Part shown: piece by piece, positions 8,841 to 18,840 of the stretch | Position numbering within the stretch: position 1 is the first letter of the stretch | Layout: every line of letters starts with the position of its first letter | From: JANWHQ01 sp963775275 | Lineage (GTDB): Bacteria > Pseudomonadota > Alphaproteobacteria > Caulobacterales > Caulobacteraceae | Length of the DNA: 64,000 nt | Assembly (NCBI GenBank): GCA_963775275.1 | Contig: CAVZII010000005.1 | Span: forward strand, 4,092,001-4,156,000 | Reading direction: 5' to 3' | Program-made: the position numbers and the translations under genes | The notes under the pieces: model-generated | Databases searched by the model: none | Told to the model about the DNA's origin: nothing | Seen by the model: the letters and a program-made list of their open reading frames with translations, nothing else

Positions 8841-10463
8841 CTAGCGCCAGCTGTCGACCTCGCCGACGCGACGCACGCGCTCGGTTTCGGGCGGACGGTA
8901 GGCCGGCTCGCTCGCCGGGCGGCCGAAGTACCAGCCCTGGCCGCTCTTGACGCCGATGCCGGTCAGGACCTTGGCCGTCTCGGCGGTCTCGATCTGCTCG
9001 GCGATGGTCTCGACCCCGAGCTCGTCGCAGAGCTGGGTCAGGTGGCGGACCACGGCGTTGTCGCGGCCGGACTGGACGAGGTCCTGGACGTACTGGCCGT
9101 CGATCTTGATCGCGTCGACGTTCAAGGAGCGCAGGTAGGCCATGGACGCGGCGCCGGCGCCGAAATCGTCCAGACAGACCTTGAACCCGTGCTGGCGCAG
9201 GCGCTGGATCGCGGTGTTGGCGAGGTCCAGGTTGTCGAACGACGCCGTCTCGGTGATCTCGAAGATCAGCCGGCCGCGAAGCTCGGCCGAGGCCGTGACC
9301 ATGTCCAGCAGCGGCCGCCCGAAGCTCGGCAGCATCAGCGAGCGGGCCGAGATGTTGGCCGCGAGCTTGAGCCGGCTCTGCCCGGCCGACTTCAGCTTGG
9401 CGATGACGTGCTCGACCACGGCCAGGTCCAGGCCCTCGATCAGCTCCAGCTCCTCGGCCAGGCGGATGGCCTCGGCCGGGCTCTTGTCCCGCTCCAGGCG
9501 CACCAGCGCCTCGAAGTGCTGCAGCTCGCAGGTCTTCAGGTCGACCACGGGCTGGTAGACCATGTCGAACTTGCGCTGCTTGACCGCCGCGGCGAAGGCG
9601 TTGGCGTCGTGGACGGTGGATTCCAGCACGTCGTGGAAGGCGGTCTTGGCCGATTGGGCGCCGCCCTTCAGGAAGCTGTCGAGCGCGAACCTCAGCGCCC
9701 GCATGGTCGGGAGGTTGGCGTTCTCGGGCTCGAGCGGCAGGGAGGCGGTCTCGGCCTTGACCGGCGCGCCCGCGTCCGAGGCGGCCTGCTCCAGGCGGCT
9801 GTTCAGGCGGTCCGGGGTGTCGGCCTTGGGACGGACGAGGGCGAACTGCTCGTCGCTGAGGCGGGCCGCGCCGCGGCCCAGCAGGGATTCGGAGCGCATG
9901 GCGGCGGCCACGCGGCGGATCATCGCCTGGCCCTCCTCCTCGCCCGCGGCCTCCGTCGCGTCCTTCAGGCCCTGCAGCTCGATCAGCTCCAGGTCCAGGT
10001 CCAGGCCCGCGGCCTGGGCGCCCTCCAGGAACAGCTGGGTGGCGGCGAAGAAGCCGTTGCGGTCATAGAGACCGCCCTCCTCGGTCGGCTGGATGTCCGG
10101 CGCGACGAAGGTCGGGATCAGGGCGACGATGCAGGAGGTGTTGGGGGCGTTCTGCGGCAGGCGGCAGGCGGAGAAGGCGCCGAAGCGGCGGATCTCGCGC
10201 CCGGGCGGCGGCTGCAGCTCGATGCGCACGGGCCCGCGCCGGTCCGCGCCGCCGAGGCCCGACAGGAGCGCGGCGACAAGATCCTGGTCGCCAGGACAGA
10301 TCAGCTCGCGCCAGGAGCGGCCCATCGCCTCGGCCTGGTCCACGCCCAGCACCTTGCGCGCGGCGCCCATCAGGAAGACCACCTGGCCGTCCGGATCGAT
10401 CTCGAACAGCAGGTCGGCGCTGGCGAAGGCGAAACCCAGGTATCTGGCGGCGTTGTCGGACAC
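8841..10463 (-). CDS. PAS-EAL domain protein (c-di-GMP phosphodiesterase-type)
   Basis: A 540-residue cytoplasmic protein. An N-terminal PAS-like domain covers residues 1-120, a degenerate middle region 130-285 has the position of a GGDEF domain but no GG(D/E)EF motif, and an EAL domain covers about 290-525. The EAL domain keeps YQPVVDL, FEALVRLE, the metal-binding Asn in AANIS, FEITE, DDFGAG, KIDG and AEQIE, so hydrolysis of cyclic di-GMP is plausible. It sits upstream of pleC on the same strand, about 220 bases away; both concern cell-cycle and motility signalling in Caulobacter-type bacteria, which is suggestive only. Confidence 0.82.
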   Translation of the reverse strand: MSDNAARYLGFAFASADLLFEIDPDGQVVFLMGAARKVLGVDQAEAMGRSWRELICPGDQDLVAALLSGLGGADRRGPVRIELQPPPGREIRRFGAFSACRLPQNAPNTSCIVALIPTFVAPDIQPTEEGGLYDRNGFFAATQLFLEGAQAAGLDLDLELIELQGLKDATEAAGEEEGQAMIRRVAAAMRSESLLGRGAARLSDEQFALVRPKADTPDRLNSRLEQAASDAGAPVKAETASLPLEPENANLPTMRALRFALDSFLKGGAQSAKTAFHDVLESTVHDANAFAAAVKQRKFDMVYQPVVDLKTCELQHFEALVRLERDKSPAEAIRLAEELELIEGLDLAVVEHVIAKLKSAGQSRLKLAANISARSLMLPSFGRPLLDMVTASAELRGRLIFEITETASFDNLDLANTAIQRLRQHGFKVCLDDFGAGAASMAYLRSLNVDAIKIDGQYVQDLVQSGRDNAVVRHLTQLCDELGVETIAEQIETAETAKVLTGIGVKSGQGWYFGRPASEPAYRPPETERVRRVGEVDSWR

Positions 10464-10548
10464 GACGGCCTCGCGGCTGACGGGAGGCCCCTTCCCTAAA
10501 GCTAAGCCGTTAACAATCCGGCGCCGACGTCTGTTCGCCTGCGAACAG

Positions 10549-13177
10549 TCAGGCCAGGGCGCGCGAAGCCAGCTCGTAGACGTTCTTGGAGAGGCCTTCA
10601 GCCTGGACGATCCGCTCCAGCTCGGCCTTCATCAGGGCGGCGAGCTCGCTCTTGTAGCGCCGATAGCCCCCCAGGTGCTCGACCAGGCGCGCGGCGACCA
10701 TGGGGTTGAACCTGTCCACAGCCAGGATCTGGTCGGCGAGGAACCGGTAGCCCGCGCCGGACGGGTCGTGGAAGGCCGAGGGGTTCAGCTGGGCGAAGGC
10801 CGCCACCACGGCCCTCAGGCGGTTGGGGGTCTTGGGATCGAAGGCCGGGTGGGCGGTCAGGCCCATCACCCGGCCGACCGCGTCCGGCCCGGGCGCGCGG
10901 GCCTGGATCGAGAACCACTTGTCGACCACCAGCGGCTCGTCCTTCCACCTGGCGTAGAAGGCCTCCAGCGCCTCCTCGAACGGCGTCCCGCCGATCAGCA
11001 TCAGCGCTTCCAGCGCGCCCATGGCGTCGGTCATGTTGGAGGCCTCGGCCAGGCGCCGCCGGGCCCGCTCCAGCGTCGCCGGCGTCGGGGCGGCGGCCAT
11101 GAGCTCCAGCGCCGCATTGGCCAGCGACCGGCGCCCGGCGCTGGCCGCATCCGCCGAGAACGCGCCCCCGGCCGGTTCCCCGCCCAGGAGCCGCTCCAGC
11201 TCGGGCCCGAGCTCGCGCGCCAGGGCCGAGCGCAGGGCGTCGCGCGCCGCGTGGATCGCCGCCGGGTCCGCCCCCGGCGCCATGGCCAGCGCCAGGTCCG
11301 GCTCCTCCGGCAGGTCCAGCAGCAGGGCGGTGAAGGCGGGCTCGGCGGACTGGTCGGCGATGGCGCGGCCCATGGCGGCGACGAAGCGCGCCTCGCCGGC
11401 CGCGTCGGCCTGCCCCCTCGCGCGCTTCGAGGATCAGCTCCTCGGCGAGGCTCTGGCCCGCCTCCCAGCGGTTGAACAGGTCCGGATCGGCGGCCAGCAG
11501 CACATAGCGGTCCTCGCCAGCAGCGTCGCTCTTCAGCTTCACCGGCGCGGAGAACCCGCGCAGGGCCGAGATCACCGGCCGCCGCGCAACCCCCTCCAGG
11601 CGCACCGTCATCGACGGCTGGGCCAGCACGAGCGTGGCCTCCTCGCCGGGGGAGTCCTGGCCGGGGGCCGTGAACGCCATGGCCTTGCCGTCCTCGTCCA
11701 GCAGCCCCAGCCGCACGGGGATCGGCACGGGGGCCTTGTCGGCCTGGCCGGGCGTCGGCGCGACGGTCTGGGAAAGCTCCAGCTCCAGCACGCCGGCGTC
11801 CCGGTCCCACGCCGAGCGGATCGAGACCTCGGGCGTGCCGGCCTGGCGGTACCAGCTGAAGAAGGCCGAAAGGTCGCGGCCCGAGACGTCGGCGAAGCAC
11901 TGGATGAACTGCTCGACGGTGGCCGCGGTCCCGTCCCAGCGCTCGAAATACAGGTCCATGCCCGCCCGGAACGCCTCGGCGCCCAGGAGGGTCTTCAGCA
12001 TGCGGATGATCTCCGAGCCCTTCTCGTAGACCGTCGCCGTGTAGAAGTTGTCGATCTTGAGGTAGCTCTCGGGCCGGACCGGATGGGCCAGCGGGCCCGC
12101 GTCCTCGGCGAACTGGCGGTTCCTCAGGATCTTCACGTCCTTGATCCGCTGCACCGTCTGGCCGCGCTGGTCGGCCGAGAAGCTCTGGTCGCGGAAGACC
12201 GTCAGCCCCTCCTTCAGGCACAGCTGGAACCAGTCGCGGCAGGTGATCCGGTCGCCGGTCCAGTTGTGGAAGTACTCGTGGGCGACGACGCTCTCGATCC
12301 GCTCGTAGTTGGCGTCCGTGGCCGTCGCCGCATCGGCCAGCAGCAGCGAGGAGTTGAAGATGTTCAGCCCCTTGTTCTCCATCGCCCCGAAATTGAAGTC
12401 GCGCACGGCCACGATCATGAACAGGTCCAGGTCGTACTCGCGCCCGAACGCCGCCTCGTCCCAGCGCATGGCGCGCTTCAGCGCATCCATGGCGTAGGCG
12501 GCGCGCCCCGCCTGGCCGGGATCGACGTAGATCCGCAGCGCGACCTCGCGCCCGCTCATGGTGGTGAAGCGGTCCTCCAGCACGTCCAGCTGGCCGGCCA
12601 CCAGCGCGAACAGGTAGCAGGGCTTGGGGAAGGGATCCTCCCACTGCGCCCAGCGGCGTCCGCCCTCGAGCTCGCCGCTTCCCACCAGGTTGCCGTTCGA
12701 CAGCAGGTGCGGATAGGCCGCCTTGTCCGCCGTGATCCGCACCCGGAAGCGCGAGAGCACGTCCGGCCGGTCGGGCCAGTAGGTGATCTTGCGGAAGCCC
12801 TCGGCCTCGCACTGGGTGCAGAACCGGCCCCCCGACATGTAGAGGCCTTCCAGGAAGGTGTTGGCCTGCGGGTCGATCTCGACCTCGATCTGGAGCGTGA
12901 AGGCGTCCGGGACGTCCGCGATGGTCAGATGCTCGTCGTCGAGCTGGTAGTCGTCCGGCGCCAGCGCCCGCCCGTCGATCGCCGCCGAGGCCAGCTTCAG
13001 CCGCACCCCGTCCAGCACCAGCGGACCGGCGTGATCGCCGTTGCGCCGGACCGTCAGGCGCGATCCCACCCGCGTGGAGTGCGGCTCGAGGTCGAAGTCG
13101 AGCTCGACGCTGTCGATGAGGAAGGCGGGGGGTTGGTAGTCGCAGAGCCGGATCGGCTGGGGCGTGTCGGTGCGCAT
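10549..13177 (-). CDS. pepN: Aminopeptidase N (M1 family), one frameshift
   Basis: Zinc aminopeptidase of about 875 residues once two frames are joined; the E. coli enzyme has 870. The catalytic domain shows GAMENKGLNIFN and the HExxH-type site VAHEYFHNWTGDRIT, followed by the downstream Glu region. Beta-sandwich and alpha-helical C-terminal domains follow. The frame breaks at the run of five C at 11413-11417 (plus strand), between LAEELILEAREG and QADAAGEARF; removing one C restores the reading. This removes N-terminal residues from peptides in the cytoplasm. The 3' part also has a possible internal start at 11373, which is only a by-product of the break. It follows the TetR gene with a nine-base gap. 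Confidence 0.9.
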
Positions 13178-13186
13178 CCCGGCGGT

Positions 13187-13822
13187 TTAGCCGCCGCGCG
13201 GCCCCAGCAGAAGCGCGATCTGGCGCCCGAGCCGCGCCTTCAGCGCCTCCAGCCCCGCGCCGTCGTAGAGGGCGTGGCGGAAGCTCGCCACATAGACGTC
13301 CCAGACCGTCTCGCTCATCAGGTCGAGCGCGGCGCCGGGCTCCAGGCCCGTCTCGGCCAGGATCTCGCGGATCAGGCCGATCACCGGCTCGCGCACCGGC
13401 CGGTCGCCGAGCGCGCCCGCCAGGCCCTGCGACCACGAGACCGCCATCGCCGCCCGGAACAGGCGCAGCTGCGGCAGGTGGTGGGCGTAGCCCACGGCCA
13501 GGAGCTCGACCAGCCGCTCGGCCGGCGCCCCCTCGCCCGCGGCCGCCCGGCGCATGGCCGCCACCTGGGCCTCGGCGTCGGCGCGCACCACCTCGGAGAA
13601 CAGATCGGCCTTGTCGGCGAAGCTCGCGAACACCGCGCCGGTGGAAAGCCCGGCCGCCGCGGCGATGTCGCGCACGGTCGCGGCCTCGTAGCCCCGCTCC
13701 ATGAACAGGCGCCGGGCCGCGGCCACCAGGCTGCGCCGCGAGCGGGCCTTGCCTTCCGCGCGCACGCCTTGCGGCGCGAGGGCGCCCTTGGCGGCGCCAT
13801 GGAACTCCGAGTGCTTATTCAT
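13187..13822 (-). CDS. TetR-family transcriptional regulator
   Basis: A 211-residue regulator. The N-terminal helix-turn-helix lies at about residues 28-75 (RRLFMERGYEAATVRDIAAAAGLSTGAVFASF), with a variable ligand-binding domain after it. It ends nine bases before pepN on the same strand, so the two may be co-transcribed, although the ligand and targets are unknown. The frame opens with ATG at 13822 and carries about 25 basic, disordered residues ahead of the DNA-binding domain. Confidence 0.85.
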   Translation of the reverse strand: MNKHSEFHGAAKGALAPQGVRAEGKARSRRSLVAAARRLFMERGYEAATVRDIAAAAGLSTGAVFASFADKADLFSEVVRADAEAQVAAMRRAAAGEGAPAERLVELLAVGYAHHLPQLRLFRAAMAVSWSQGLAGALGDRPVREPVIGLIREILAETGLEPGAALDLMSETVWDVYVASFRHALYDGAGLEALKARLGRQIALLLGPRGG

Positions 13823-13901
13823 GCTACTGACCGGATGACGTTCACTCGCAAAACGCGTCCAAACCGTGGCGGACGCGACTCGCTCTGGCTAGGCATAACC
13901 G

Positions 13902-14096
13902 ATGGATATCTATGACGTCCTGGTCCTCGTGGCCCTTCTGGCCGTGCTCATGACCCTGTTCTTCGGCCTCTACGCCCTGTTCCGCGGGGGCGACTTCGGC
14001 CGCTCCTACTCCAACAAGCTGATGCGCCTCAGGGTCGTGCTGCAGTTCGTGGCCATCGTGATCCTTTGCGTGGCCTTCTACGCCCACCGTCACTGA
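13902..14096 (+). CDS. HIG1-domain twin-transmembrane protein
   Basis: A 64-residue membrane protein with two helices (about residues 5-27 and 43-61) joined by a short positively charged loop reading YSNKLMRLRVVLQ, as in the HIG1/hypoxia-induced family. In alphaproteobacteria this gene usually precedes a PduO-type adenosyltransferase, as it does here with a 13-base gap. Mitochondrial relatives associate with cytochrome oxidase; a similar role here is an inference. Confidence 0.82.
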   Translation: MDIYDVLVLVALLAVLMTLFFGLYALFRGGDFGRSYSNKLMRLRVVLQFVAIVILCVAFYAHRH

Positions 14097-14109
14097 ATCC
14101 GCAGGGACC

Positions 14110-14691
14110 ATGGTCCGGCTGACCCGCATCTACACGCGCACGGGCGACAGGGGCGAGACCTCCCTGGCGTCGGGCGAGCGGGTGCGCAAGACCCATCCCA
14201 GGGTCGAGGCCTATGGCGCGGTGGACGAGGCCAACGCCGCCATCGGCCTGGTGCGGCTTCATACCGCAGGCGATCCGACGCTCGATCCCATGCTGGCGCG
14301 GATCCAGAACGAGCTGTTCGACCTCGGGGCCGACCTCGCCACGCCCGAACGGCCGGGCGAGGCGGCCGGGGCGGCCCTGCGCATCCTGCCCGGCCAGGTC
14401 GAGCGGATCGAGGCCGAGATCGACGCCCTGAACGGCGAGCTCTCCCCCCTCTCCTCCTTCGTCCTGCCGGGCGGCGGCCCTGCGGCCGCCGCGCTGCATC
14501 TGGCCCGCACCGTCTGCCGCCGCGCCGAGCGCGCCGCCATCGCCCTGGCCGACCTGCCCGGCGAAGAGGTCTCGGCCCCCGCCCTGCGCTACCTGAACCG
14601 CCTCTCCGACCTGCTCTTCGTCGCCGCCCGCGTCGCCAACCACAAGGGCGAAGGCGACGTCCTGTGGACCCCCGGCGCCACGCGCGAGTGA
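14110..14691 (+). CDS. Cob(I)yrinic acid a,c-diamide adenosyltransferase, PduO type
   Basis: A 193-residue ATP:cob(I)alamin adenosyltransferase that attaches the adenosyl group of ATP to cobalamin. Family motifs are in order: YTRTGDRGETSL (ATP-binding N-terminus), RVEAYGAVDEANAAIG, FVLPGGG, RTVCRRAER and YLNRLSDLLFVAAR. It is a trimeric four-helix-bundle family. It lies directly after the HIG1 gene and is probably co-transcribed with it. No cobalamin riboswitch is visible upstream. Confidence 0.92.
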   Translation: MVRLTRIYTRTGDRGETSLASGERVRKTHPRVEAYGAVDEANAAIGLVRLHTAGDPTLDPMLARIQNELFDLGADLATPERPGEAAGAALRILPGQVERIEAEIDALNGELSPLSSFVLPGGGPAAAALHLARTVCRRAERAAIALADLPGEEVSAPALRYLNRLSDLLFVAARVANHKGEGDVLWTPGATRE

Positions 14692-14835
14692 CCGCCCCCG
14701 GCCTTCGTCCCGGCGCCGGCCTTCCAGCCGCGGCGGCGGCGAAGCCGCCTGCAGGGGAGCGCTGGTTCCGCAGGGAAGACGCGGAGTTCGAGGAGCGGGC
14801 CCGACCTTAGGGTGTCCGAGGCGCGCCCTGCCTGT

Positions 14836-14945
14836 CGGGCGAGCGTTCGTGTGGTTCGTGTGGTTCGTGGTTCCTTCCTGCGGGCGCCCGAGCGGCGGCG
14901 AGGCTGCATGGCGAACCACGAACCACACGAAGCCACACCAACAGG
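14836..14945. repeat. Inverted repeat of phrase-like units
   Basis: The left side reads ttcgtgtggttcgtgtggtt (around 14847-14872) and the right side gaaccacgaaccacacgaag (around 14911-14932), so the two pair. The same gap (14692-14991) holds no supported gene. Similar short reiterated units appear at 15815 and 18855. Confidence 0.55.
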
Positions 14946-14991
14946 CCTTGCGGCCCCGCCGCCGCCCCGCCGCCGTCCGGGCAGGACCCCT

Positions 14992-15747
14992 CTACCCCGC
15001 CGCGCGGATGATCGGCAGGAAGTCGGCGGCCTTCAGCGAGGCGCCGCCGACCAGGGCGCCGCCCACCTCGGCCGCCGCCAGGATCTCGGCCGCGTTCGCC
15101 GGCTTGACCGAGCCGCCGTAGAGGATCGGCGCGTTGGCGCCATGGTCCTCGAAGTGCTCCACCAGCAGCGCCCGGATCGCCAGGTGCACCTGCTCGATCT
15201 CCTCCAGCGTCGGGGTCAGGCCCGTGCCGATGGCCCAGACCGGCTCATAGGCCACGTCGAAGGGATGGCGCGCCAGCTCGTCCGGCAGCGAGCCCAGCAC
15301 CTGGCGCGCGACCACCTCCAGCGTCAGCCCCGCGCGGCGCTCCTCCAATGTCTCGCCCACGCAGACGATCGGCTCCAGCCCCGCCGCGACCGCCGCGCAG
15401 GCCTTGGCCGCCACCAGCGCGTCGTCCTCGCCGTGCAGCGCGCGCCGCTCGGAGTGGCCGAGGATCACCAGCCTCGCCCCCGCGTCGGCGATCATCGCGG
15501 CCGAGACGTCGCCGGTGAACGCGCCCTCGCCGCGCTGCGAGCAGTCCTGGGCGCCTGCCAGCACATCGGTCCCCGCCATCGCCTCGGCCAGGGCCATCAC
15601 CAGGGTCGAGGGCGGGCAGATCCCCACCCGCACGGCCGCCGGCGCGCGCGCCAGCGCCTCGGCCGCCTCGCGCGCCTCGCCCAGGGCGGCCCTGTGGCCG
15701 TTCATCTTCCAGTTTCCGGCGATCAGGCCGCGCACGATCGGGGTCAT
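14992..15747 (-). CDS. tpiA: Triosephosphate isomerase
   Basis: A 251-residue TIM barrel that interconverts dihydroxyacetone phosphate and glyceraldehyde 3-phosphate. All catalytic elements are present: the Lys in AGNWKMN, the His in LGHSERR, and the Glu in YEPVWAIGTG together with the phosphate loop. GGSVKPANA closes the active site. The ATG at 15747 gives the family-typical N-terminus; an open frame upstream to 15930 runs through repeat sequence and is rejected. Confidence 0.95.
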   Translation of the reverse strand: MTPIVRGLIAGNWKMNGHRAALGEAREAAEALARAPAAVRVGICPPSTLVMALAEAMAGTDVLAGAQDCSQRGEGAFTGDVSAAMIADAGARLVILGHSERRALHGEDDALVAAKACAAVAAGLEPIVCVGETLEERRAGLTLEVVARQVLGSLPDELARHPFDVAYEPVWAIGTGLTPTLEEIEQVHLAIRALLVEHFEDHGANAPILYGGSVKPANAAEILAAAEVGGALVGGASLKAADFLPIIRAAG

Positions 15748-15859
15748 GCGACGTTGATAGGCGAGCCAACGCCCACGGCCAAGATCGTTCCCCCCGAGCG
15801 CCGCATGTCCCAGAGCAACCACCAAGGACACCAAGGGCTGGCGCATGCCCGGCGGCCGC

Positions 15860-15935
15860 GACGGCGGCGCAGCCGCCTGTAAGAGAACGCAGAGGGCGCA
15901 GAGGAGGCGCAGAGAACGCAGAGGGGCCATACGGC
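15860..15935. repeat. Inverted partial copy of the 210-bp repeat
   Basis: Reads agagaacgcagagggcgcag followed by aggaggcgcagagaacgcag, the reverse complement of the ctctgcgtcctctgcg units that make up the tandem array at 16085-16640. It therefore marks an inverted partner of that array. Confidence 0.5.
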
Positions 15936-16084
15936 TTCGCGTCCTCCGCCCCTTCCGCCTGCCGCGCGATCCCTAAAGCCGGCCTCCGGCCGGCGTTCGC
16001 CAAGTCCCCGGCCCCTTCGTGTCCTTGGTGTCCTTGGCGTCGAAAGACAGCCGCCGCGCCCAACCGCCGTCGGGCCGAACGCAC

Positions 16085-16640
16085 GCTCTGCGTCCTCTGC
16101 GCCTTCTCTGCGTCCTCTGCGTTCTCTGACAGGTCGGCGCCGCGCTTCAGGCCGAAACACCGGCGCGGCCCCCCTCTCCCGGCCTCTCCCCCTCGCGGGG
16201 GGAGAGGAGCGCGCATTCCGCCTCGCCCTGCCTGGCGTCCCTGGCGACGAAAGCGGCCCCTCCGCGGCCGCCGCGCCTGGGGCCCCAGGCGCCCTCTGCG
16301 TCCTCTGCGTCTTCTCTGCGTCCTCTGCGTTCTCTGACAGGTCGGCGCCGCGCCTCAGGCCGGGACGCCGGCGCGGCCCCCCTCTCCCGGCCTCTCCCCC
16401 TCGCGGGGGGAGAGGAGCGCGCATTCCGCCTCGCCCTGCCTGGCGTCCCTGGCGACGAAAGCGGCCCCTCCGCGGCCGCCGCGCTCTGGGGCCCCGAGGC
16501 GCCCTCTGCGTCCTCTGCGTCTCTCTCTGCGTCCTCTGCGTTCTCTGACAGGTCGGCGCCGCGCCTCAGGCCGAGACACCGGCGCGGCCCCCCTCTCCCG
16601 GCCTCTCCCCCTCGCGGGGGGAGGAGGAGCGCGCATGGGG
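16085..16640. repeat. Tandem array, about 210-bp period, 2.6 copies
   Basis: Units begin near 16086, 16294 and 16504 with ctctgcgtcctctgcg. Each unit then carries ttctctgacaggtcggcgcc, a cccctctcccggcctctccc block with a complementary gcggggggagagg, and gacgaaagcggcccctccgcgg. Copies are nearly identical, implying recent expansion. No frame inside looks like a protein. The gap 15748-16730 contains only this array and its inverted relative. Confidence 0.75.
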
Positions 16641-16730
16641 CCCCGCCCCGCTCGTTCCTTGACCGCCCGCGCTTGCCCCGGCTTGCCGCGCACGACTATA
16701 CGGGGCGGCCGCCGCCCCAGGAGCCCGCCG

Positions 16731-18674
16731 ATGCTGGCCTTCTTCCGCGCCTTCGCCAAGTCGCCCATCGCGGTGGTCCTGATGGGCCTGCTGATCATCA
16801 GCTTCGCCATCTGGGGCGTGCGCGACATGTTCAAGGCGCACATCTCCGACGCGGTGGTCCAGGCCGGCTCGCGCGAGGTCAGCTCGGGCGACTTCAAGAA
16901 GATCTTCGACCGCCAGCTGCGCAACGCCCAGCAGCAGAGCGGCCAGGCGATCACCGCCGAGGACGCGGTCGGCCGGGGCCTGGACCGCCAGATCCTGCAG
17001 GAGATGGCGAGCTACGAGTCCCTCGAGGAGATCCTCAAGCGCGCCGGCATCCGCCCGGCCGCCCAGCTGGTGGTCGACCAGCTGCGCCAGAGCGCGGCCT
17101 TCTTCAACCCGGTCACCGGCGCCTTCGACAAGACCGCCTACGAGAACCTGCTGGCCCAGAACAACACCAGCCCGGCCGAGTACGAGAAGGGCGTCAAGGA
17201 CGACATCGCCACCCGCCAGTTCCTCGCCGGCATGACCATCGGGATGAAGGCGCCCCTGACCTATGCGGCGGTGATCGCCGCCTTGCAGGACCAGAGCCGC
17301 GACGTCGACTACCTGATCCTCGACCAGCGCCAGGTCGGCGCCATCCCCACGCCGACCGACGCGGACCTCCAGAAATTCATCAAGGACAACGCCCAGGTCT
17401 TCACCCGGCCCGAGACGCGGATGATCAGCCTGGTCCGCTTCTCCGCCGCCGCGCTCGCGCCCTCCCAGACCATCTCCGACGCCGACATCCAGAAGCAGTT
17501 CGACTACGAGAAGGCGCGCCTCTCCACCCCCGAGAAGCGCACCTTCGTCGAGATCCCCGCCAAGGACGCGGCCCAGGCCGCCCAGATCTCGGCCCGCCTC
17601 ACCAAGGACGAGGACGCCACGGCCGTCGCCAAGGCCTTCGCCGCCAAGCCGATCAACTATCCCGACGCGACCAAGGCCACGGTCGCCGACGCCGGGGTGG
17701 CCAACGCCGTCTTCGCCATGCACGAGGGCGAGACCTCCGGCCCGATCAAGGGCGACTTCGGCTACGCCGTGGTCAAGCTGGTCTCCATCACCCCCGCCCG
17801 GCCCGCCACCTTGGAGGAGGCCCGCCCCGACATCCTCAAGACGCTCCAGCTCAAGGCCGCCCAGGACAAGGTCTACGACCAGGTCCAGAAGTACGAGGAC
17901 GCCCACGATTCCGGCGCGCCCATGGCCCAGGCGGCCGCCAAGGCGGGGATCAAGGTCTACGACCTCGGCCCCCTCACCGCCGACGGCAAGATCGCCGGCC
18001 AGCCCGTCACCGGCCTGACCACCAAGATGGTCACCGACGCCTTCGCCACCGCCCAGGGCCAGGAGACCGACGTCGTCGACCTCGGCAATGGCGAGTACTA
18101 CGCCGTGCGCGTCGACAAGGTGTCGCCCCAGGCCCTGGCGACCCTGGACGAGGTGCGCCCCATCGCCGACCACTTCTGGCGCCAGCAGCAGATGCAGAAG
18201 GCGCTGGACGCCAAGGCCGCCCCGCTCGAGGCCCGGCTCAAGAAGGGCGAGGGCATCGACGCCGTCGCCAGGTCCGCGGGCGCCGCGCCGCTGCACCTGG
18301 TCGGCCTGACCCAGGCCAATGCCGTCAAGCAGCAGCAGCTGGGCGGCCGGTTCATGCAGGCGGTCTTCTCCGGCAAGCCCGGCGACGCCTTCACCCAGCC
18401 CACCAACATCGGCGTCGCGGTGGGCCGGATCGCGGCCGTCGAGGGCGGCGATCTGAAGGACGTGGTCGCCGACATCCAGCGCGTGCGGCCCCAGCTCGAC
18501 GTCGCCCTGGCCCAGAACGGCATGACCGACATGATCGCCACGGCCGCCCGCGCCAAGGTCAGGCCCCGCATCGACGAGAAGCTGGCCCGCCGCGCCGTCG
18601 GCGTGTCGGCCGACGACGTCCCCGACGAGACCGCCCCGGCCAAGCCGGCCAAGGCCGCCGGCAAGGCCAAATGA
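16731..18674 (+). CDS. ppiD: Periplasmic folding chaperone, PpiD/SurA-N family
   Basis: A 647-residue protein with one N-terminal membrane helix (about residues 10-30, VVLMGLLIISFAIWG) and a large periplasmic part: SurA_N-like domain at 35-170, then a parvulin-type peptidyl-prolyl isomerase region at about 230-360 and a second PPIase-like region up to 520. In this lineage PpiD sits between tpiA and trpE, as here. It assists folding of proteins leaving the Sec translocon. The start is the ATG at 16731, placed just before the membrane helix. The C-terminus is Ala/Lys/Pro rich. The parvulin domain is divergent, so isomerase activity is uncertain. Confidence 0.85.
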   Translation: MLAFFRAFAKSPIAVVLMGLLIISFAIWGVRDMFKAHISDAVVQAGSREVSSGDFKKIFDRQLRNAQQQSGQAITAEDAVGRGLDRQILQEMASYESLEEILKRAGIRPAAQLVVDQLRQSAAFFNPVTGAFDKTAYENLLAQNNTSPAEYEKGVKDDIATRQFLAGMTIGMKAPLTYAAVIAALQDQSRDVDYLILDQRQVGAIPTPTDADLQKFIKDNAQVFTRPETRMISLVRFSAAALAPSQTISDADIQKQFDYEKARLSTPEKRTFVEIPAKDAAQAAQISARLTKDEDATAVAKAFAAKPINYPDATKATVADAGVANAVFAMHEGETSGPIKGDFGYAVVKLVSITPARPATLEEARPDILKTLQLKAAQDKVYDQVQKYEDAHDSGAPMAQAAAKAGIKVYDLGPLTADGKIAGQPVTGLTTKMVTDAFATAQGQETDVVDLGNGEYYAVRVDKVSPQALATLDEVRPIADHFWRQQQMQKALDAKAAPLEARLKKGEGIDAVARSAGAAPLHLVGLTQANAVKQQQLGGRFMQAVFSGKPGDAFTQPTNIGVAVGRIAAVEGGDLKDVVADIQRVRPQLDVALAQNGMTDMIATAARAKVRPRIDEKLARRAVGVSADDVPDETAPAKPAKAAGKAK

Positions 18675-18679
18675 CCCGT

Positions 18680-18840
18680 TGCTCGCCCCGGGGAGCAACG
18701 CCGTTCCGGGCCCCCGCCGTCCTGCCTTGTCATCCCGGAGGCCGCGCAGCGGCCATCCGGGATCTCGCGGGCCTCCTGCACGAGATCCCGGCTCCGCGCG
18801 GCTCCCGCCGCTCCGGCCGGGATGACAGTCCAGGTTCGAC
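18680..18840. repeat. REP-like inverted repeat
   Basis: Contains catcccggaggccgcgcagc at the left and a complementary ccgggatgaca at the right, with an inner gggatctcg / cgagatccc pair. This is a typical dispersed intergenic hairpin of high-GC alphaproteobacteria. I see no leader peptide or trp attenuator in 18675-18927. Confidence 0.5.

Noticed and set aside
10549..11373. A separate short gene for the C-terminal part of pepN
   Set aside because: Removing one base from a C run joins it to the main frame and gives the full family length.
16085..16640. CRISPR array
   Set aside because: Units are about 210 bp and repeat as wholes; there are no short constant repeats with variable spacers and no cas genes.
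16566..18698. A 710-codon open frame opposite ppiD
   Set aside because: It is a Gly/Leu/Val/Arg-rich shadow of ppiD with no recognisable motif.
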